Source: Lutimonas saemankumensis (lineage in GTDB: Bacteria; Bacteroidota; Bacteroidia; Flavobacteriales; Flavobacteriaceae). Taken from it: a DNA stretch of 64,000 nucleotides. Location of the stretch: contig NZ_JAIUZR010000005.1 in the NCBI RefSeq assembly GCF_020171465.1, positions 434,001 to 498,000 of the forward strand. Reading direction: 5' to 3'. The translations under genes were made by a program, and so were the position numbers. Below are positions 55,111 through 64,000 of this stretch, piece by piece (positions within the stretch are counted from its first letter, which is position 1; each line of letters opens with the position of its first letter). The notes below the pieces were generated by a model. That model saw only the letters and a list, made by a program, of their open reading frames with translations. It ran no database searches and had not been told where the DNA came from.

Positions 55111-56574
55111 TTGAAGAAATTAAGAGACATATTATACGGGGTTTCGGTAGAATCAGTAAGCGGTTCTACGGATGTAATGGTAAGTGCTCTTGAGTTCGAT
55201 TCCAGAAAGATCAGCGCTGATTCAGTTTTTGTCGCTCAAAAAGGGCTTCAATTTGACGGCCATCAATTTATTGAAAATGCCATTCAGGATGGGGCCAAAG
55301 TTGTCATATGTCAGCAGTTCCCCGACAGGATGAATGATCAGGTGACCTATGTCAAAGTTAAGGACAGTGATGAAGCCTTGGCGATTCTGGCAGCGAATTT
55401 CTATGACAACCCTTCTGAGGAACTCACTTTGGTTGGCGTTACAGGAACGAATGGAAAAACTACAATCGCCACGCTGCTTGCCGAGCAATTTAAGAAAGCG
55501 GGTTATAAAAGCGGTTTGATTTCTACCATAAAAATCGTGGTAGGTGAAAAGGAAGTTGATGCGACACATACTACTCCGGATTCCCTCACTATTAACAGAT
55601 TTTTGAGGGAAATGGCTGATCAGGGAGTAAGTCACTGCTTTATGGAGGTGAGTTCACATGGTATCCATCAGAAAAGGACGGCCGGGTTAAACTTTAAAGG
55701 TGGAATTTTCACGAATTTGACCCATGACCATTTGGACTATCATAAAACCTTTGCGGAATACAGAGATGTTAAAAAATCATTCTTTGATCATCTTTCTCCG
55801 CAGTCATTTGCTCTTGTAAATATTGATGATAAGAACGGTCAGGTCATGCTGCAAAATACAAGGGCAAAGAAATTTTCATATGCTTTGAAGACCGAAGCTG
55901 ATTACAAAGCGAGGATCATAGAAAATCAGTTTAACGGACTTCTTTTGAACATTGACGGACAGGAGGTCTGGACCAAATTAATCGGATCATTCAATGCGTA
56001 TAACCTTTTGGCAATTTATGCCTGTTCTGACCTTATCGGCATGGATAGATATGAAAACCTAAGGGTTTTGAGCGAGCTTGAGAACGTATCGGGCCGTTTT
56101 CAGCACGCCATATCCAAAGGAGGAATAAATGCAATTATCGATTATGCCCATACGCCAGATGCTCTTAAGAATGTTCTGGAAACCATTAATTCCATTCGAA
56201 CTTTCAATGAGCAGGTGATCACGGTTGTTGGATGCGGCGGAGACAGAGACAGGGAGAAACGGCCTAAAATGGGAAACATCGCCTCAAGCTTAAGTAATCA
56301 GGTTGTGTTTACTTCAGATAATCCCAGAAGTGAAGATCCTGAACAGATATTAAAAGAAGTTGAAGCTGGTGTAAGGCCGGAGAATTATAAAAAAACGATA
56401 ACCATAGTTGACAGAAAGCAAGCCATTAAAACCGCCTGTAAATTGGCGAATGAAGGAGATATCATATTGGTTGCGGGGAAAGGGCATGAAACATATCAGA
56501 TCATCGGAAATGAAAAAACCGGGTTCGATGATTTTGTCATTACAAAGCAAATATTAACCGAACTGAACAAATAA
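55111..56574 (+). CDS. murE: UDP-N-acetylmuramoyl-L-alanyl-D-glutamate--2,6-diaminopimelate ligase
   Basis: MurE adds the third stem residue. From TTG 55111, 1 base after the ftsI stop, the 487-aa protein begins LKKLRDILYGV, matching the conserved family start; no ATG exists until about residue 23. The P-loop GVTGTNGKTTIA lies near residue 110, the THDHLDYHKTFAEY segment in the centre, and DNPRSEDP near residue 405 is the meso-diaminopimelate specificity motif. So the wall is expected to carry mDAP. All three Mur ligase domains are intact, in contrast to the murD remnant downstream. Confidence 0.95.
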   Translation: MKKLRDILYGVSVESVSGSTDVMVSALEFDSRKISADSVFVAQKGLQFDGHQFIENAIQDGAKVVICQQFPDRMNDQVTYVKVKDSDEALAILAANFYDNPSEELTLVGVTGTNGKTTIATLLAEQFKKAGYKSGLISTIKIVVGEKEVDATHTTPDSLTINRFLREMADQGVSHCFMEVSSHGIHQKRTAGLNFKGGIFTNLTHDHLDYHKTFAEYRDVKKSFFDHLSPQSFALVNIDDKNGQVMLQNTRAKKFSYALKTEADYKARIIENQFNGLLLNIDGQEVWTKLIGSFNAYNLLAIYACSDLIGMDRYENLRVLSELENVSGRFQHAISKGGINAIIDYAHTPDALKNVLETINSIRTFNEQVITVVGCGGDRDREKRPKMGNIASSLSNQVVFTSDNPRSEDPEQILKEVEAGVRPENYKKTITIVDRKQAIKTACKLANEGDIILVAGKGHETYQIIGNEKTGFDDFVITKQILTELNK

Positions 56575-56583
56575 AATCCCAGA

Positions 56584-57816
56584 ATGCTATATTATTTATT
56601 TGAATTTTTAGATGAGAACACAAGCCTTCCGGGAACTGGACTGTTTCAGTATATTTCCTTCAGATCGGCTCTTGCCTTTGCTTTTTCACTTCTGATTTCA
56701 ACAATTTACGGAAGAAAAATCATTGACAGGCTGAGAAGTTTACAGGTTGGAGAGTCTATCAGAGACCTCGGTCTTGAAGGGCAGGTTCAAAAACAAGGAA
56801 CACCTACCATGGGTGGAGTCATCATTATTTTAGCCACGTTGATTCCGGTATTTCTCTTCGCAAGACTCGACAATATCTATATCATCATTTTGATAGTTAC
56901 CACGGTTTGGATGGGAATTATCGGGTTTATCGATGATTATATAAAGGTGTTTAAAAAGAACAAAGAAGGGCTCAAAGGAAGATTTAAGATTGTGGGGCAA
57001 ATTACCTTGGGGGCATTTGTAGGACTTATGTTATACTTTAACCCTGATGTTGTTGTCAAAGAAAAGTTGAGGCATGGTGAAGTTGTTATTAGTCAAGAGC
57101 TTACCATTTCTTCAAATCGATTTGGCGAAGCCGAAAAATCGACTAAAACCACGATTCCATTTGTTAAAAACAATGAATTTGATTACGCAAATCTACTGAC
57201 CTGGATGGGTGACTGGGCCAAGGACTATGTCTGGCTGTTTTTTGTGGTCATCGTAATTTTTATAATTACGGCCGTTTCAAACGGAGCTAACTTAACGGAT
57301 GGAATCGATGGACTGGCAGCAGGGAGTTCGGCCATTATCGTTTTAGCGCTGGCCATCTTTGCATGGGTTTCGGGTAATATCATTTTTGCCGATTACCTGA
57401 ACGTAATGTATATACCGAACTCGGGTGAGATCACAATTTTCGTAAGTGCTTTTGTAGGAGGTCTGGTCGGTTTTCTTTGGTACAATACCTATCCTGCCCA
57501 GGTATTCATGGGGGATACAGGAAGTCTTACAATAGGTGCGGTAATCGCTGTAATTGCATTATCGGTGCGAAAGGAATTTCTGATTCCGATTCTCGCAGGA
57601 ATATTTTTAGCCGAGAATCTGTCCGTGGTATTTCAGGTGTCGTATTTCAAGTATACAAGAAAGAAATCCGGTGTGGGAAAGCGAATCTTTTTGATGGCCC
57701 CTTTACACCATCATTATCAAAAACGTGGGTATCACGAAAGTAAAATAGTAACGAGGTTTTGGATCGTAGGGATATTACTGGCTGTAATATCGATTTTGAC
57801 CCTCAAAGTAAGATAA
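56584..57816 (+). CDS. mraY: Phospho-N-acetylmuramoyl-pentapeptide transferase
   Basis: MraY attaches UDP-MurNAc-pentapeptide to undecaprenyl phosphate, forming lipid I. The 410-aa protein has about ten membrane segments, with [28 protein letters not shown] and [14 protein letters not shown] containing the Asp residues that bind Mg2+, and [12 protein letters not shown] as the HHH motif near the C-terminus. It has an extra loop of about 45 residues after the [15 protein letters not shown] segment, typical of Bacteroidota. Followed by only 28 bases before the murD remnant. Confidence 0.95.
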   Translation: MLYYLFEFLDENTSLPGTGLFQYISFRSALAFAFSLLISTIYGRKIIDRLRSLQVGESIRDLGLEGQVQKQGTPTMGGVIIILATLIPVFLFARLDNIYIIILIVTTVWMGIIGFIDDYIKVFKKNKEGLKGRFKIVGQITLGAFVGLMLYFNPDVVVKEKLRHGEVVISQELTISSNRFGEAEKSTKTTIPFVKNNEFDYANLLTWMGDWAKDYVWLFFVVIVIFIITAVSNGANLTDGIDGLAAGSSAIIVLALAIFAWVSGNIIFADYLNVMYIPNSGEITIFVSAFVGGLVGFLWYNTYPAQVFMGDTGSLTIGAVIAVIALSVRKEFLIPILAGIFLAENLSVVFQVSYFKYTRKKSGVGKRIFLMAPLHHHYQKRGYHESKIVTRFWIVGILLAVISILTLKVR

Positions 57817-57844
57817 ACAAACTATAACAATAAAATAAATATAC

Positions 57845-58393
57845 ATGAGTATTTCATCTTTTGCCTTGCAAACCAATTTTAATGTTAAAAATGCTATGGC
57901 TTCAAGTACATTGTCTGACTTGATGAAGGTAAGAAAGGAAACGATCAGAAATTGCCTTTCTGATTTTGAGAATGAAGAACACAGGCTGGAAAAGGTGTTG
58001 ACCATTAATGGATCGCAATACATCAATGATTCAAAGGCGCTAAATGTTAATGCTACCTATTACGCGCTGGAATCAATGGAGAATACCACAATCTGGATTG
58101 CGGGCGGAAATGATGATGCCAATGATTATGAAATACTTCTACCTCTGGTCAATGAAAAAGTGAGTGCCATTATATGCCTGGGGGAAAATAACGATAAGCT
58201 CATTGAAACTTTTGGGAACGTAGTGGACTTTATGATAGAAACCACTTGTATCAGGGATGCGGTAAAAATTGCTTATAAACTAAGCAAGGAAGGTGAGAGT
58301 ATTCTTTTTTCACCGGCAGGTAAATGCGAGAGGGCAAACGAGAGTTTTGAAGACAGAGGGAATCGATTCAAGGAAGCTGTAAGACATCTTTAG
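57845..58393 (+). pseudogene. MurD remnant: C-terminal Mur ligase part only, open frame of 182 codons
   Basis: The frame aligns with the C-terminal about 40% of MurD. With E. coli numbering (from memory), N13 corresponds to Asn268, H46 to His301, D62 to Asp317 and K64 to Lys319, all kept with correct spacing. The position of Thr321 is Leu66. The SPACASLDQF-type motif has become SPAGKCERAN, so Ser415 is Cys and Leu416 is Glu. GGxDKG is GGNDDA. The whole N-terminal UDP-binding domain and the P-loop are missing, and only 28 bases separate it from mraY, so they are deleted rather than frameshifted. It cannot be a ligase on its own. It has an ATG, no internal stop and normal operon spacing, so it is either a decaying pseudogene or a non-enzymatic protein still expressed. 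Confidence 0.85.
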
Positions 58394-58406
58394 GAAAATA
58401 GTAAAA

Positions 58407-59609
58407 ATGAGTAAGTTTTTAGAAAATATTAAAGGAGATAAAACAATTTGGGCAATCATTGCTGTATTGGCCATATTTTCTTTCCTGCCTGTTTACAGCG
58501 CAAGTACGAATCTTGTATATGTAGCGGGTAAAGGAACGACTCTGGGATATTTATTAAAGCATGCTATTTTATTACTACTTGGTTTTGTGATTGTTTATAC
58601 AACGCATAAAGTTCCCTACCGCTATTTTAGTGGGTTATCTGTTCTTATGCTACCCGTTGTAATTTTACTCTTGGTCTATACCCTGGCACAGGGTACTGTT
58701 ATTGAAGGAGCAAATGCCAGCCGATGGATCAGTATACCTTTAATTGGGATAGGATTTCAGACCTCAACCCTTGCATCTGTCGTGGTCATGATCTATGTTG
58801 CCCGATATTTGGCAAGACATAAAGAAAAAGAGATCACTTTTAAAGAAAGTGTGCTTTATATGTGGTTGCCGGTTGGAGCCGTTTTGGCACTGATTTTACC
58901 AGCCAACTTCTCTACGACGGCCATAACATTTACTATGGTTATCATTTTGGTGTTTCTTGGTGGCTATCCAATAAAATACATCGTTTCTATTCTTGGTGTC
59001 GGACTTTTATGCTTTACCTTATTTATTTTAAGCGCAAGAGCGTTTCCCGATGCGATGAAGAACAGCAGGATTTCAACATGGTCTAGCAGGATAGAGAATT
59101 TTGTTTCCGGTGAATCTGAAGATAATTATCAGGCTGAAAAAGCAAAAATTGCAATAGCCTCTGGAGAAATTTATGGCAAAGGGCCAGGAAAGAGCGTTCA
59201 AAAGAATTTTCTTCCGCAGTCATCCTCCGATTTTATTTATGCCATTATTGGAGAGGAATTTGGATTGCTGGGGGCCATTTCAATAATTATGTTTTTCCTG
59301 GGTTTGTTGTTCAGAATTGTGATAATAGCAACAAAATCAACAACGATATTTGGCACTTTGCTATGTCTTGGAGTAGGATTGCCCATTATTTTTCAAGCTA
59401 TGATCAACATGGCGGTTGCGGTTGGGTTATTTCCTGTAACGGGTCAGCCACTTCCCCTTATCAGTACCGGAGGAACTTCAATCTGGATGACCTGTTTCGC
59501 TATTGGAATCGTGTTAAGTGTAAGTGCTTCGGATCACAAAGTAATTGCCGCAAAACAAAAAGAGAAATTAGATAACCCTTTAGATATATTGCATGAAGCA
59601 GTCGGTTAA
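58407..59609 (+). CDS. ftsW: Septal peptidoglycan glycosyltransferase FtsW
   Basis: FtsW is a SEDS-family glycosyltransferase working with FtsI. The 400-aa protein has about ten membrane segments, with [19 protein letters not shown], the PANFSTTAI region, [28 protein letters not shown] (read in pieces), and [17 protein letters not shown], typical SEDS motifs including the catalytic Asp in SSDFIYA. It overlaps the start of murG by 17 bases. FtsW rather than RodA is set by position. Confidence 0.95.
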   Translation: MSKFLENIKGDKTIWAIIAVLAIFSFLPVYSASTNLVYVAGKGTTLGYLLKHAILLLLGFVIVYTTHKVPYRYFSGLSVLMLPVVILLLVYTLAQGTVIEGANASRWISIPLIGIGFQTSTLASVVVMIYVARYLARHKEKEITFKESVLYMWLPVGAVLALILPANFSTTAITFTMVIILVFLGGYPIKYIVSILGVGLLCFTLFILSARAFPDAMKNSRISTWSSRIENFVSGESEDNYQAEKAKIAIASGEIYGKGPGKSVQKNFLPQSSSDFIYAIIGEEFGLLGAISIIMFFLGLLFRIVIIATKSTTIFGTLLCLGVGLPIIFQAMINMAVAVGLFPVTGQPLPLISTGGTSIWMTCFAIGIVLSVSASDHKVIAAKQKEKLDNPLDILHEAVG

Positions 59610-60684
59610 CATATTGCTAAGCGGAGGAGGTACAGGAGGGCATATCTACCCTGCCATAGCCATTGCCAACGAACTCAAGGAAAGATACCCGGAATCGAAT
59701 TTTTTGTTTGTGGGTGCCAAAGGTAGGATGGAAATGGAAAAAGTGCCTCAGTCCGGTTATGAAATAAAGGGTCTTAATATCACAGGCATTCAGAGGAGCC
59801 TGAGTCTAAAGAATCTGACTTTTCCGTTCAAGCTCTTATCAAGTCTGATCAATGCGAAAAAGATCATCAAAAAATTCAAACCCAATGTTGTAATTGGAAC
59901 CGGAGGTTTTGCATCGGGGCCAACACTTTTTATGGCCAATCGAAAGAACATTCCTAGTTTGATACAGGAACAGAATTCTTATCCGGGAATCACAAACAGA
60001 TTATTGGCAAAAAGAGTTCAAAGAATATGCGTTGCTTATGATGGTCTGGATCAATATTTTCCAAAGGATAAGCTAATAAAAACAGGAAATCCAGTGCGTC
60101 AGGATCTTCTGGAAATACATAAAAAGAAAAAGGAAGCAGTAGCTCATTTTAATCTCGACCCCGGAAAAATGACAATCGCCGTTTTGGGAGGTAGCCTGGG
60201 TGCAAGAGCCATAAACAAGGCTCTCGAAAAGCACATACAAGCAATTCTGAAAAATGATGTCCAGGTTATCTGGCAGTCAGGCAAACTGTATTATGACGAA
60301 TACAAGAAGTTTAGCCAAATGGACGGGGTACAGGTTTGGGAGTATGTTCAAAAGATGGATCTGTTGTATGCAGCAGCTGATATACTGGTCAGCCGGGCCG
60401 GCGCCGGATCCATCTCTGAACTATGTATCGTGGGAAAGCCGGTCATATTGATTCCTTCGCCCAATGTTGCAGAAGATCATCAAACACAAAATGCCAAAGC
60501 AATCACGGATAAAAATGCCGGGATACTACTGGAAGAAAAGAATATTGACACCTTGCCTGAAGTGATCAGCTTATTGGTCAAAGATGATGATCAGAGAGGG
60601 GTTCTGGGAGAAAACATAAAAAAACTGGCCTTGCCAAACGCTACTAAGCGAATTGTGGATGAGGTTGATAAAATATTAAAATAG
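59593..60684 (+). CDS. murG: UDP-GlcNAc transferase MurG
   Basis: MurG adds GlcNAc to lipid I to form lipid II at the inner face of the membrane. The 363-aa protein has the N-terminal [49 protein letters not shown], and a second domain with [12 protein letters not shown] and [17 protein letters not shown]. Length and motifs are normal. In related flavobacteria murC follows; here 85 noncoding bases lead to ftsQ. Confidence 0.96.
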   Translation: MKQSVNILLSGGGTGGHIYPAIAIANELKERYPESNFLFVGAKGRMEMEKVPQSGYEIKGLNITGIQRSLSLKNLTFPFKLLSSLINAKKIIKKFKPNVVIGTGGFASGPTLFMANRKNIPSLIQEQNSYPGITNRLLAKRVQRICVAYDGLDQYFPKDKLIKTGNPVRQDLLEIHKKKKEAVAHFNLDPGKMTIAVLGGSLGARAINKALEKHIQAILKNDVQVIWQSGKLYYDEYKKFSQMDGVQVWEYVQKMDLLYAAADILVSRAGAGSISELCIVGKPVILIPSPNVAEDHQTQNAKAITDKNAGILLEEKNIDTLPEVISLLVKDDDQRGVLGENIKKLALPNATKRIVDEVDKILK

Positions 60685-60715
60685 AATTATGTGCTAAATA
60701 CTTTGGTAACTATGG

Positions 60716-60754
60716 CAACCCTCTTAATTAGTGAGGGGATTAATTAAGGGGTTG
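60716..60754 (+). repeat. Inverted repeat in the murG-ftsQ gap where murC is absent
   Basis: CAACCCTCTTAATTA (60716-60730) and TAATTAAGGGGTTG (60741-60754) form a 14-pair stem with one bulge and a 10-base loop, followed by TTATAGTTTTTTAAAA. It could be an intrinsic terminator with a loose T tract, an attenuating hairpin, or a deletion/rearrangement scar. Confidence 0.6.
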
Positions 60755-60769
60755 TTATAGTTTTTTAAA

Positions 60770-61510
60770 ATGGTAGACAAAATGAAAAAATACGTTAACT
60801 TATTAAAATTCAGTGCACTAGGATTGATAATAGTGTTTTTGTATGGTTTTGCAGCACATAGAAATGCAAAGAAAACCAACGATTCGGTTGAAGTGATTTT
60901 TGAGAATGGTGAGAATCTTTTTATAAGTTATGAAACCGTTAATAAGTTGTTAATACAAAAATTGAAGGCTTATGATAATCAATCGAAAGAAAATATAAAT
61001 TTGAATAATTTAGAAGGATTTTTACAGCGCAACGAAATGATTGAAAACGCTGAGATTTTTCTAACATTAAGTGGGGAATTAGGGGCAATAATTACACAAA
61101 GAACACCTGTTTTAAGAGTAGCAAATGAGACGGAAACCTATTATTACGATAAGTTAGGCACAAAAATGCCATTATCGGATAATTATTCTGCAAGGGTTCC
61201 TTTAACCACTGATACAATTACTGGAGATGGAGGGAAGGATATGATTGTTTTGTCTAATACCATCCGAAATGATGAGTTTTTAAGAAAACAAATCATTGGA
61301 ATTGACCAGATTAATGGGAGTAAATCGAATCAGTTCGAATTAAAAACCCGGATTGGCGATCAGAAGATCATTTTTGGAGATTTGTCAAGAAAGGAAGAGA
61401 AAATTGCTAAACTGAAAGTTTTTTATCAAAAAATAATGTTGGATAGTACCATTTCAGACTATAAAACGATAAACTTAAAATTTTACAATCAAATCGTTTG
61501 TGAAAAATAA
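60770..61510 (+). CDS. ftsQ: Cell division protein FtsQ/DivIB
   Basis: FtsQ links the Z-ring to the septal synthases. The 246-aa protein has one membrane segment (about residues 13-30) and a periplasmic part with a short POTRA-like region and the beta domain; LEGFLQRNEMIENAEIFLTLSGELGAIITQR fits. The start at 60770 is uncertain; ATG at 60782 begins MKKYVNLLKF and is equally possible. Sequence is weakly conserved, as usual, so the symbol rests on domain plus position between murG and ftsA. Confidence 0.85.
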   Translation: MVDKMKKYVNLLKFSALGLIIVFLYGFAAHRNAKKTNDSVEVIFENGENLFISYETVNKLLIQKLKAYDNQSKENINLNNLEGFLQRNEMIENAEIFLTLSGELGAIITQRTPVLRVANETETYYYDKLGTKMPLSDNYSARVPLTTDTITGDGGKDMIVLSNTIRNDEFLRKQIIGIDQINGSKSNQFELKTRIGDQKIIFGDLSRKEEKIAKLKVFYQKIMLDSTISDYKTINLKFYNQIVCEK

Positions 61511-61515
61511 ATATT

Positions 61516-62817
61516 ATGGACAATAACAATATAGCAGTGGGATTAGACATCGGAACAACGAAGATAGTTGCGATGGTTGGCAGACAGGATGCTTATGGTA
61601 AGATAGAGGTTCTGGGAACAGGAAAGGCCAAAAGCCTTGGTGTTCACAGAGGCGTTGTCAATAATATCACTCAGACGATTCAATCCATTCAGCAGTCTGT
61701 TGACGAAGCTGAAAGTGCATCAGGTGAAAAAATAGGTACTGTAGTTGTTGGTATTGCGGGACAACACATCAGAAGCCTTCACCACAGTGATTATATAACC
61801 CGTCCCAATTCGGATAAAGTCATCGATGAGAATGATATTGAGCGACTGATCAATCAGGTTTATAAACTGGTCATGCTTCCCGGAGAGGAGATCATACATG
61901 TTTTGCCACAGGACTTTAAAGTGGATGGTCAGGCAGAGATTAAAACACCAATTGGAATGTACGGGGGTCGTCTTGAAGCGAACTTTCATGTAGTAGTAGG
62001 CCAGGTGTCTTCTATCAGAAACATCGGAAGATGTATTAAAAGTGCTGGTCTGCAGCTTGGTAATATCACTTTAGAGCCTTTGGCCTCGGCCGATGCCGTA
62101 TTGAGCCAGGAGGAAAAGGAAGCTGGAGTTGCCCTGATCGATATTGGTGGAGGAACTACTGATCTCGCGATATTCAAGGATGGAATCATCAGGCACACTG
62201 CGGTCATTTCCTTTGGAGGAAATGTCATTACAGAAGACATAAAAGAAGGTTGTTCGATCATAGAAAAACAGGCAGAGCTCTTAAAGACCAAATTTGGTTC
62301 AGCATGGCCCGGAGAGAACAAAGACAACGAAATCGTATCAATACCAGGTCTAAGAGGAAGGGAACCCAAAGAAATCACATTAAAGAATTTATCAAAGATC
62401 ATTCATGCCCGAGTGGTTGAAATTGTGGAACAGGTATTTCTTGAAATTAAAAATTACGGCCATGAAGAGAGCAAAAAGAAGCTGATTGCCGGAATTGTAT
62501 TAACCGGAGGTGGTGCTCAGTTAAAACATATCAAGCAACTTGTTGAATACATAACCGGAATGGACACCCGAATTGGGTATCCCAACGAACATCTGGCAAG
62601 TAATTCAGACAGTGAGCTTTCAAGTCCTTTATACGCCACTGTAGTGGGATTGCTTATGAAAGGACTAAAGGATAACGAAAAGAAAAGTAAAACAACTCCT
62701 GAAATTGAAGAGGAATCTTATAAAAACATTTCAGATCAAAGTAAGGATGAACCTAAAAAGACCATTTTTGAAAAATGGGGAGAAAAGTTCAGAGATTTTT
62801 TAGACAACGCAGAATAA
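61516..62817 (+). CDS. ftsA: Cell division protein FtsA
   Basis: FtsA is an actin-like ATPase that tethers FtsZ to the membrane. The 433-aa protein has the phosphate 1 motif GLDIGTTKIVAMVG, the SHS2 (1C) region, IDIGGGTTDLAIFKDG, and VLTGGGAQLKHI near residue 335. The C-terminal amphipathic helix (IFEKWGEKFRDFLDNAE) is in place. It starts 5 bases after ftsQ. Confidence 0.95.
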   Translation: MDNNNIAVGLDIGTTKIVAMVGRQDAYGKIEVLGTGKAKSLGVHRGVVNNITQTIQSIQQSVDEAESASGEKIGTVVVGIAGQHIRSLHHSDYITRPNSDKVIDENDIERLINQVYKLVMLPGEEIIHVLPQDFKVDGQAEIKTPIGMYGGRLEANFHVVVGQVSSIRNIGRCIKSAGLQLGNITLEPLASADAVLSQEEKEAGVALIDIGGGTTDLAIFKDGIIRHTAVISFGGNVITEDIKEGCSIIEKQAELLKTKFGSAWPGENKDNEIVSIPGLRGREPKEITLKNLSKIIHARVVEIVEQVFLEIKNYGHEESKKKLIAGIVLTGGGAQLKHIKQLVEYITGMDTRIGYPNEHLASNSDSELSSPLYATVVGLLMKGLKDNEKKSKTTPEIEEESYKNISDQSKDEPKKTIFEKWGEKFRDFLDNAE

Positions 62818-62847
62818 CAATACAACCCGAATAATAAAAATTAAGTT

Positions 62848-64000
62848 ATGAGTTTAGAATTTAGTAATTTATCTTTTGATTTACCGAAAAATCAATCCAA
62901 TGTTATCAAGGTAATTGGAGTAGGAGGTGGCGGAAGTAATGCTATCAATCATATGTATAACAAAGGCATCAAGGGTGTGGACTTTGTGGTATGTAACACG
63001 GATGCACAAGCTTTGCAAAGCAGCCCTGTTCCTCACAAGATCCAGTTGGGTGCTACTTTGACAGAGGGATTGGGTGCAGGTGCTAACCCTGAAATAGGAG
63101 AGCAGTCTGCTATGGAAAGCATGGAAGATATCAAGAACATGCTCAATACAAAATCAAAGATGCTGTTCATAACTGTTGGAATGGGTGGAGGAACAGGTAC
63201 CGGGGCAGCCCCGGTAATTGCCAAGATCGCACAGGAGCTCGATATACTTACCGTTGGAATCGTTACAATTCCATTTTCTTTCGAAGGAAAGATGAGAAAT
63301 GAACAGGCTCAGAGAGGTATTGAAAAGCTGAGGGCCCATGTTGATTCTCTGGTTGTCATCAATAACAATAAATTAAGAGAGGTTTATGGAAATCTTGGTT
63401 TCAAGGCAGGATTTTCAAAGGCGGATGAAGTATTGTCCACGGCTGCAACAGGAATCGCAGAAGTAATCACGCATCACTATACCCAGAATATTGATTTGCG
63501 CGATGCTAAAACAGTATTGTCCAATAGTGGTACTGCTATCATGGGATCAGCTCAGGCGTCGGGATCCAACCGGGCTCAGAATGCAATAACCAAAGCCTTG
63601 CATTCTCCGCTGTTGAACGATAATAAGATTGAAGGATCCAAAAACGTTCTTTTATTGATCGTTTCAGGAACTTCAGAAGTTACCATAGATGAAATTGGAG
63701 AAATAAACGATTACATACAGTCAGAGGCCAAGACAAATGTTGACATTATTATGGGGGTTGGTGAAGACGAATCTCTGGGGGATGCCATTTCAGTAACAAT
63801 CATTGCAACGGGTTTTAATCCGGAGCAGCAAAGTGAAATTTCTAAAATAGAATCTAAGAAAATAGTACATAAGCTGGTTGAAGAAAGAGAGATGAAGGTT
63901 TCGACCAAGACACCACCATCAACAACTATTCAAAACCCGGGCTCAACTTTAAAAGTTCCTCAAAAAAGTGCTGAACCACAGGTGACAAGGCATATTCTTC
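62848..64000 (+). CDS. ftsZ: Cell division protein FtsZ (truncated by window end)
   Basis: FtsZ is the tubulin-like GTPase of the division ring. About 384 codons are present with no stop before the window end, covering the GTPase domain and the beginning of the variable linker. VIGVGGGGSNAINHMY, VCNTDAQALQ and the tubulin signature GMGGGTGTGAAPVIA are intact, and the T7 loop NIDLRDAKTVLSN follows. After about residue 340 the sequence becomes Ser/Thr/Pro-rich (linker). The C-terminal FtsA-binding peptide lies outside. Confidence 0.97.
   Translation, partial: MSLEFSNLSFDLPKNQSNVIKVIGVGGGGSNAINHMYNKGIKGVDFVVCNTDAQALQSSPVPHKIQLGATLTEGLGAGANPEIGEQSAMESMEDIKNMLNTKSKMLFITVGMGGGTGTGAAPVIAKIAQELDILTVGIVTIPFSFEGKMRNEQAQRGIEKLRAHVDSLVVINNNKLREVYGNLGFKAGFSKADEVLSTAATGIAEVITHHYTQNIDLRDAKTVLSNSGTAIMGSAQASGSNRAQNAITKALHSPLLNDNKIEGSKNVLLLIVSGTSEVTIDEIGEINDYIQSEAKTNVDIIMGVGEDESLGDAISVTIIATGFNPEQQSEISKIESKKIVHKLVEEREMKVSTKTPPSTTIQNPGSTLKVPQKSAEPQVTRHIL

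Noticed and set aside
57817-57844. Missing MurD N-terminus might be present in another frame after a frameshift
   Set aside because: Only 28 bases lie between mraY and the fragment, too few for about 250 residues. The deletion is real in this sequence (or an assembly gap).

Overview
The window comes from a member of the Bacteroidota, most likely family Flavobacteriaceae. The evidence is the T9SS/gliding translocon gene sprA next to ruvA and gcvH, the quinol-oxidising alternative complex III (actABCDEF) followed by coxBA, a MurE with the meso-diaminopimelate motif, AT-rich intergenic DNA with TAnnTTTG-type -7 boxes, and Shine-Dalgarno-poor starts. I see no rRNA, tRNA, CRISPR array, insertion sequence or phage gene. 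This is core chromosome and almost every gene belongs to a known family.

Layout. (1) 1-17.6 kb, all on the minus strand: a cut-off aldehyde dehydrogenase with deoC; two tandem tonB paralogues; the ruvA-sprA-gcvH-vanZ operon; malic enzyme/phosphotransacetylase; queG; a DUF4242-AraC regulator; ruvB; and a SPOR protein. (2) 17.7-29.4 kb, plus strand: the respiratory block actABCDEF, a terminator, then coxB-coxA. Together these carry electrons from menaquinol to oxygen. (3) 29.4-38.4 kb: a penicillin-acylase-family hydrolase, the cysE-cysM pair, a nitroreductase, leuA-leuB, and a conserved helical-repeat protein of unknown function. (4) 38.4-45.6 kb: the branched-chain amino acid operon ilvD-ilvB-ilvN-ilvC, preceded by what looks like a transcription attenuator with an Ile/Val-rich leader peptide, and followed by an intrinsic terminator placed just before ilvA. 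(5) 45.6-51.2 kb: GapN-like dehydrogenase, LamB-like porin, RluA-family pseudouridine synthase, engB and an alpha/beta hydrolase. (6) 51.3-64 kb: the division and cell wall cluster mraZ-rsmH-ftsL-ftsI-murE-mraY-[murD remnant]-ftsW-murG-ftsQ-ftsA-ftsZ (ftsZ cut by the window end).

Most unusual points. The division cluster has lost murC entirely, and murD survives only as a 182-codon open frame matching the C-terminal 40% of MurD. It has no ATP-binding P-loop and has changed substrate-binding residues. An inverted repeat lies where murC would be expected. Functional MurC and MurD must be encoded elsewhere or replaced. Second, the ilv leader has all the parts of a ribosome-mediated attenuator: promoter, 19-codon leader with an Ile run, competing antiterminator, and terminator with a U tract. 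Third, three exact 10-bp-phased repeats upstream of mraZ match the geometry of a MraZ operator. Smaller points are the internally duplicated cytochrome c domain of ActA, the three-part DUF4242/cyclase-like/AraC regulator, and the displaced catalytic Glu motif in the GapN-like enzyme.
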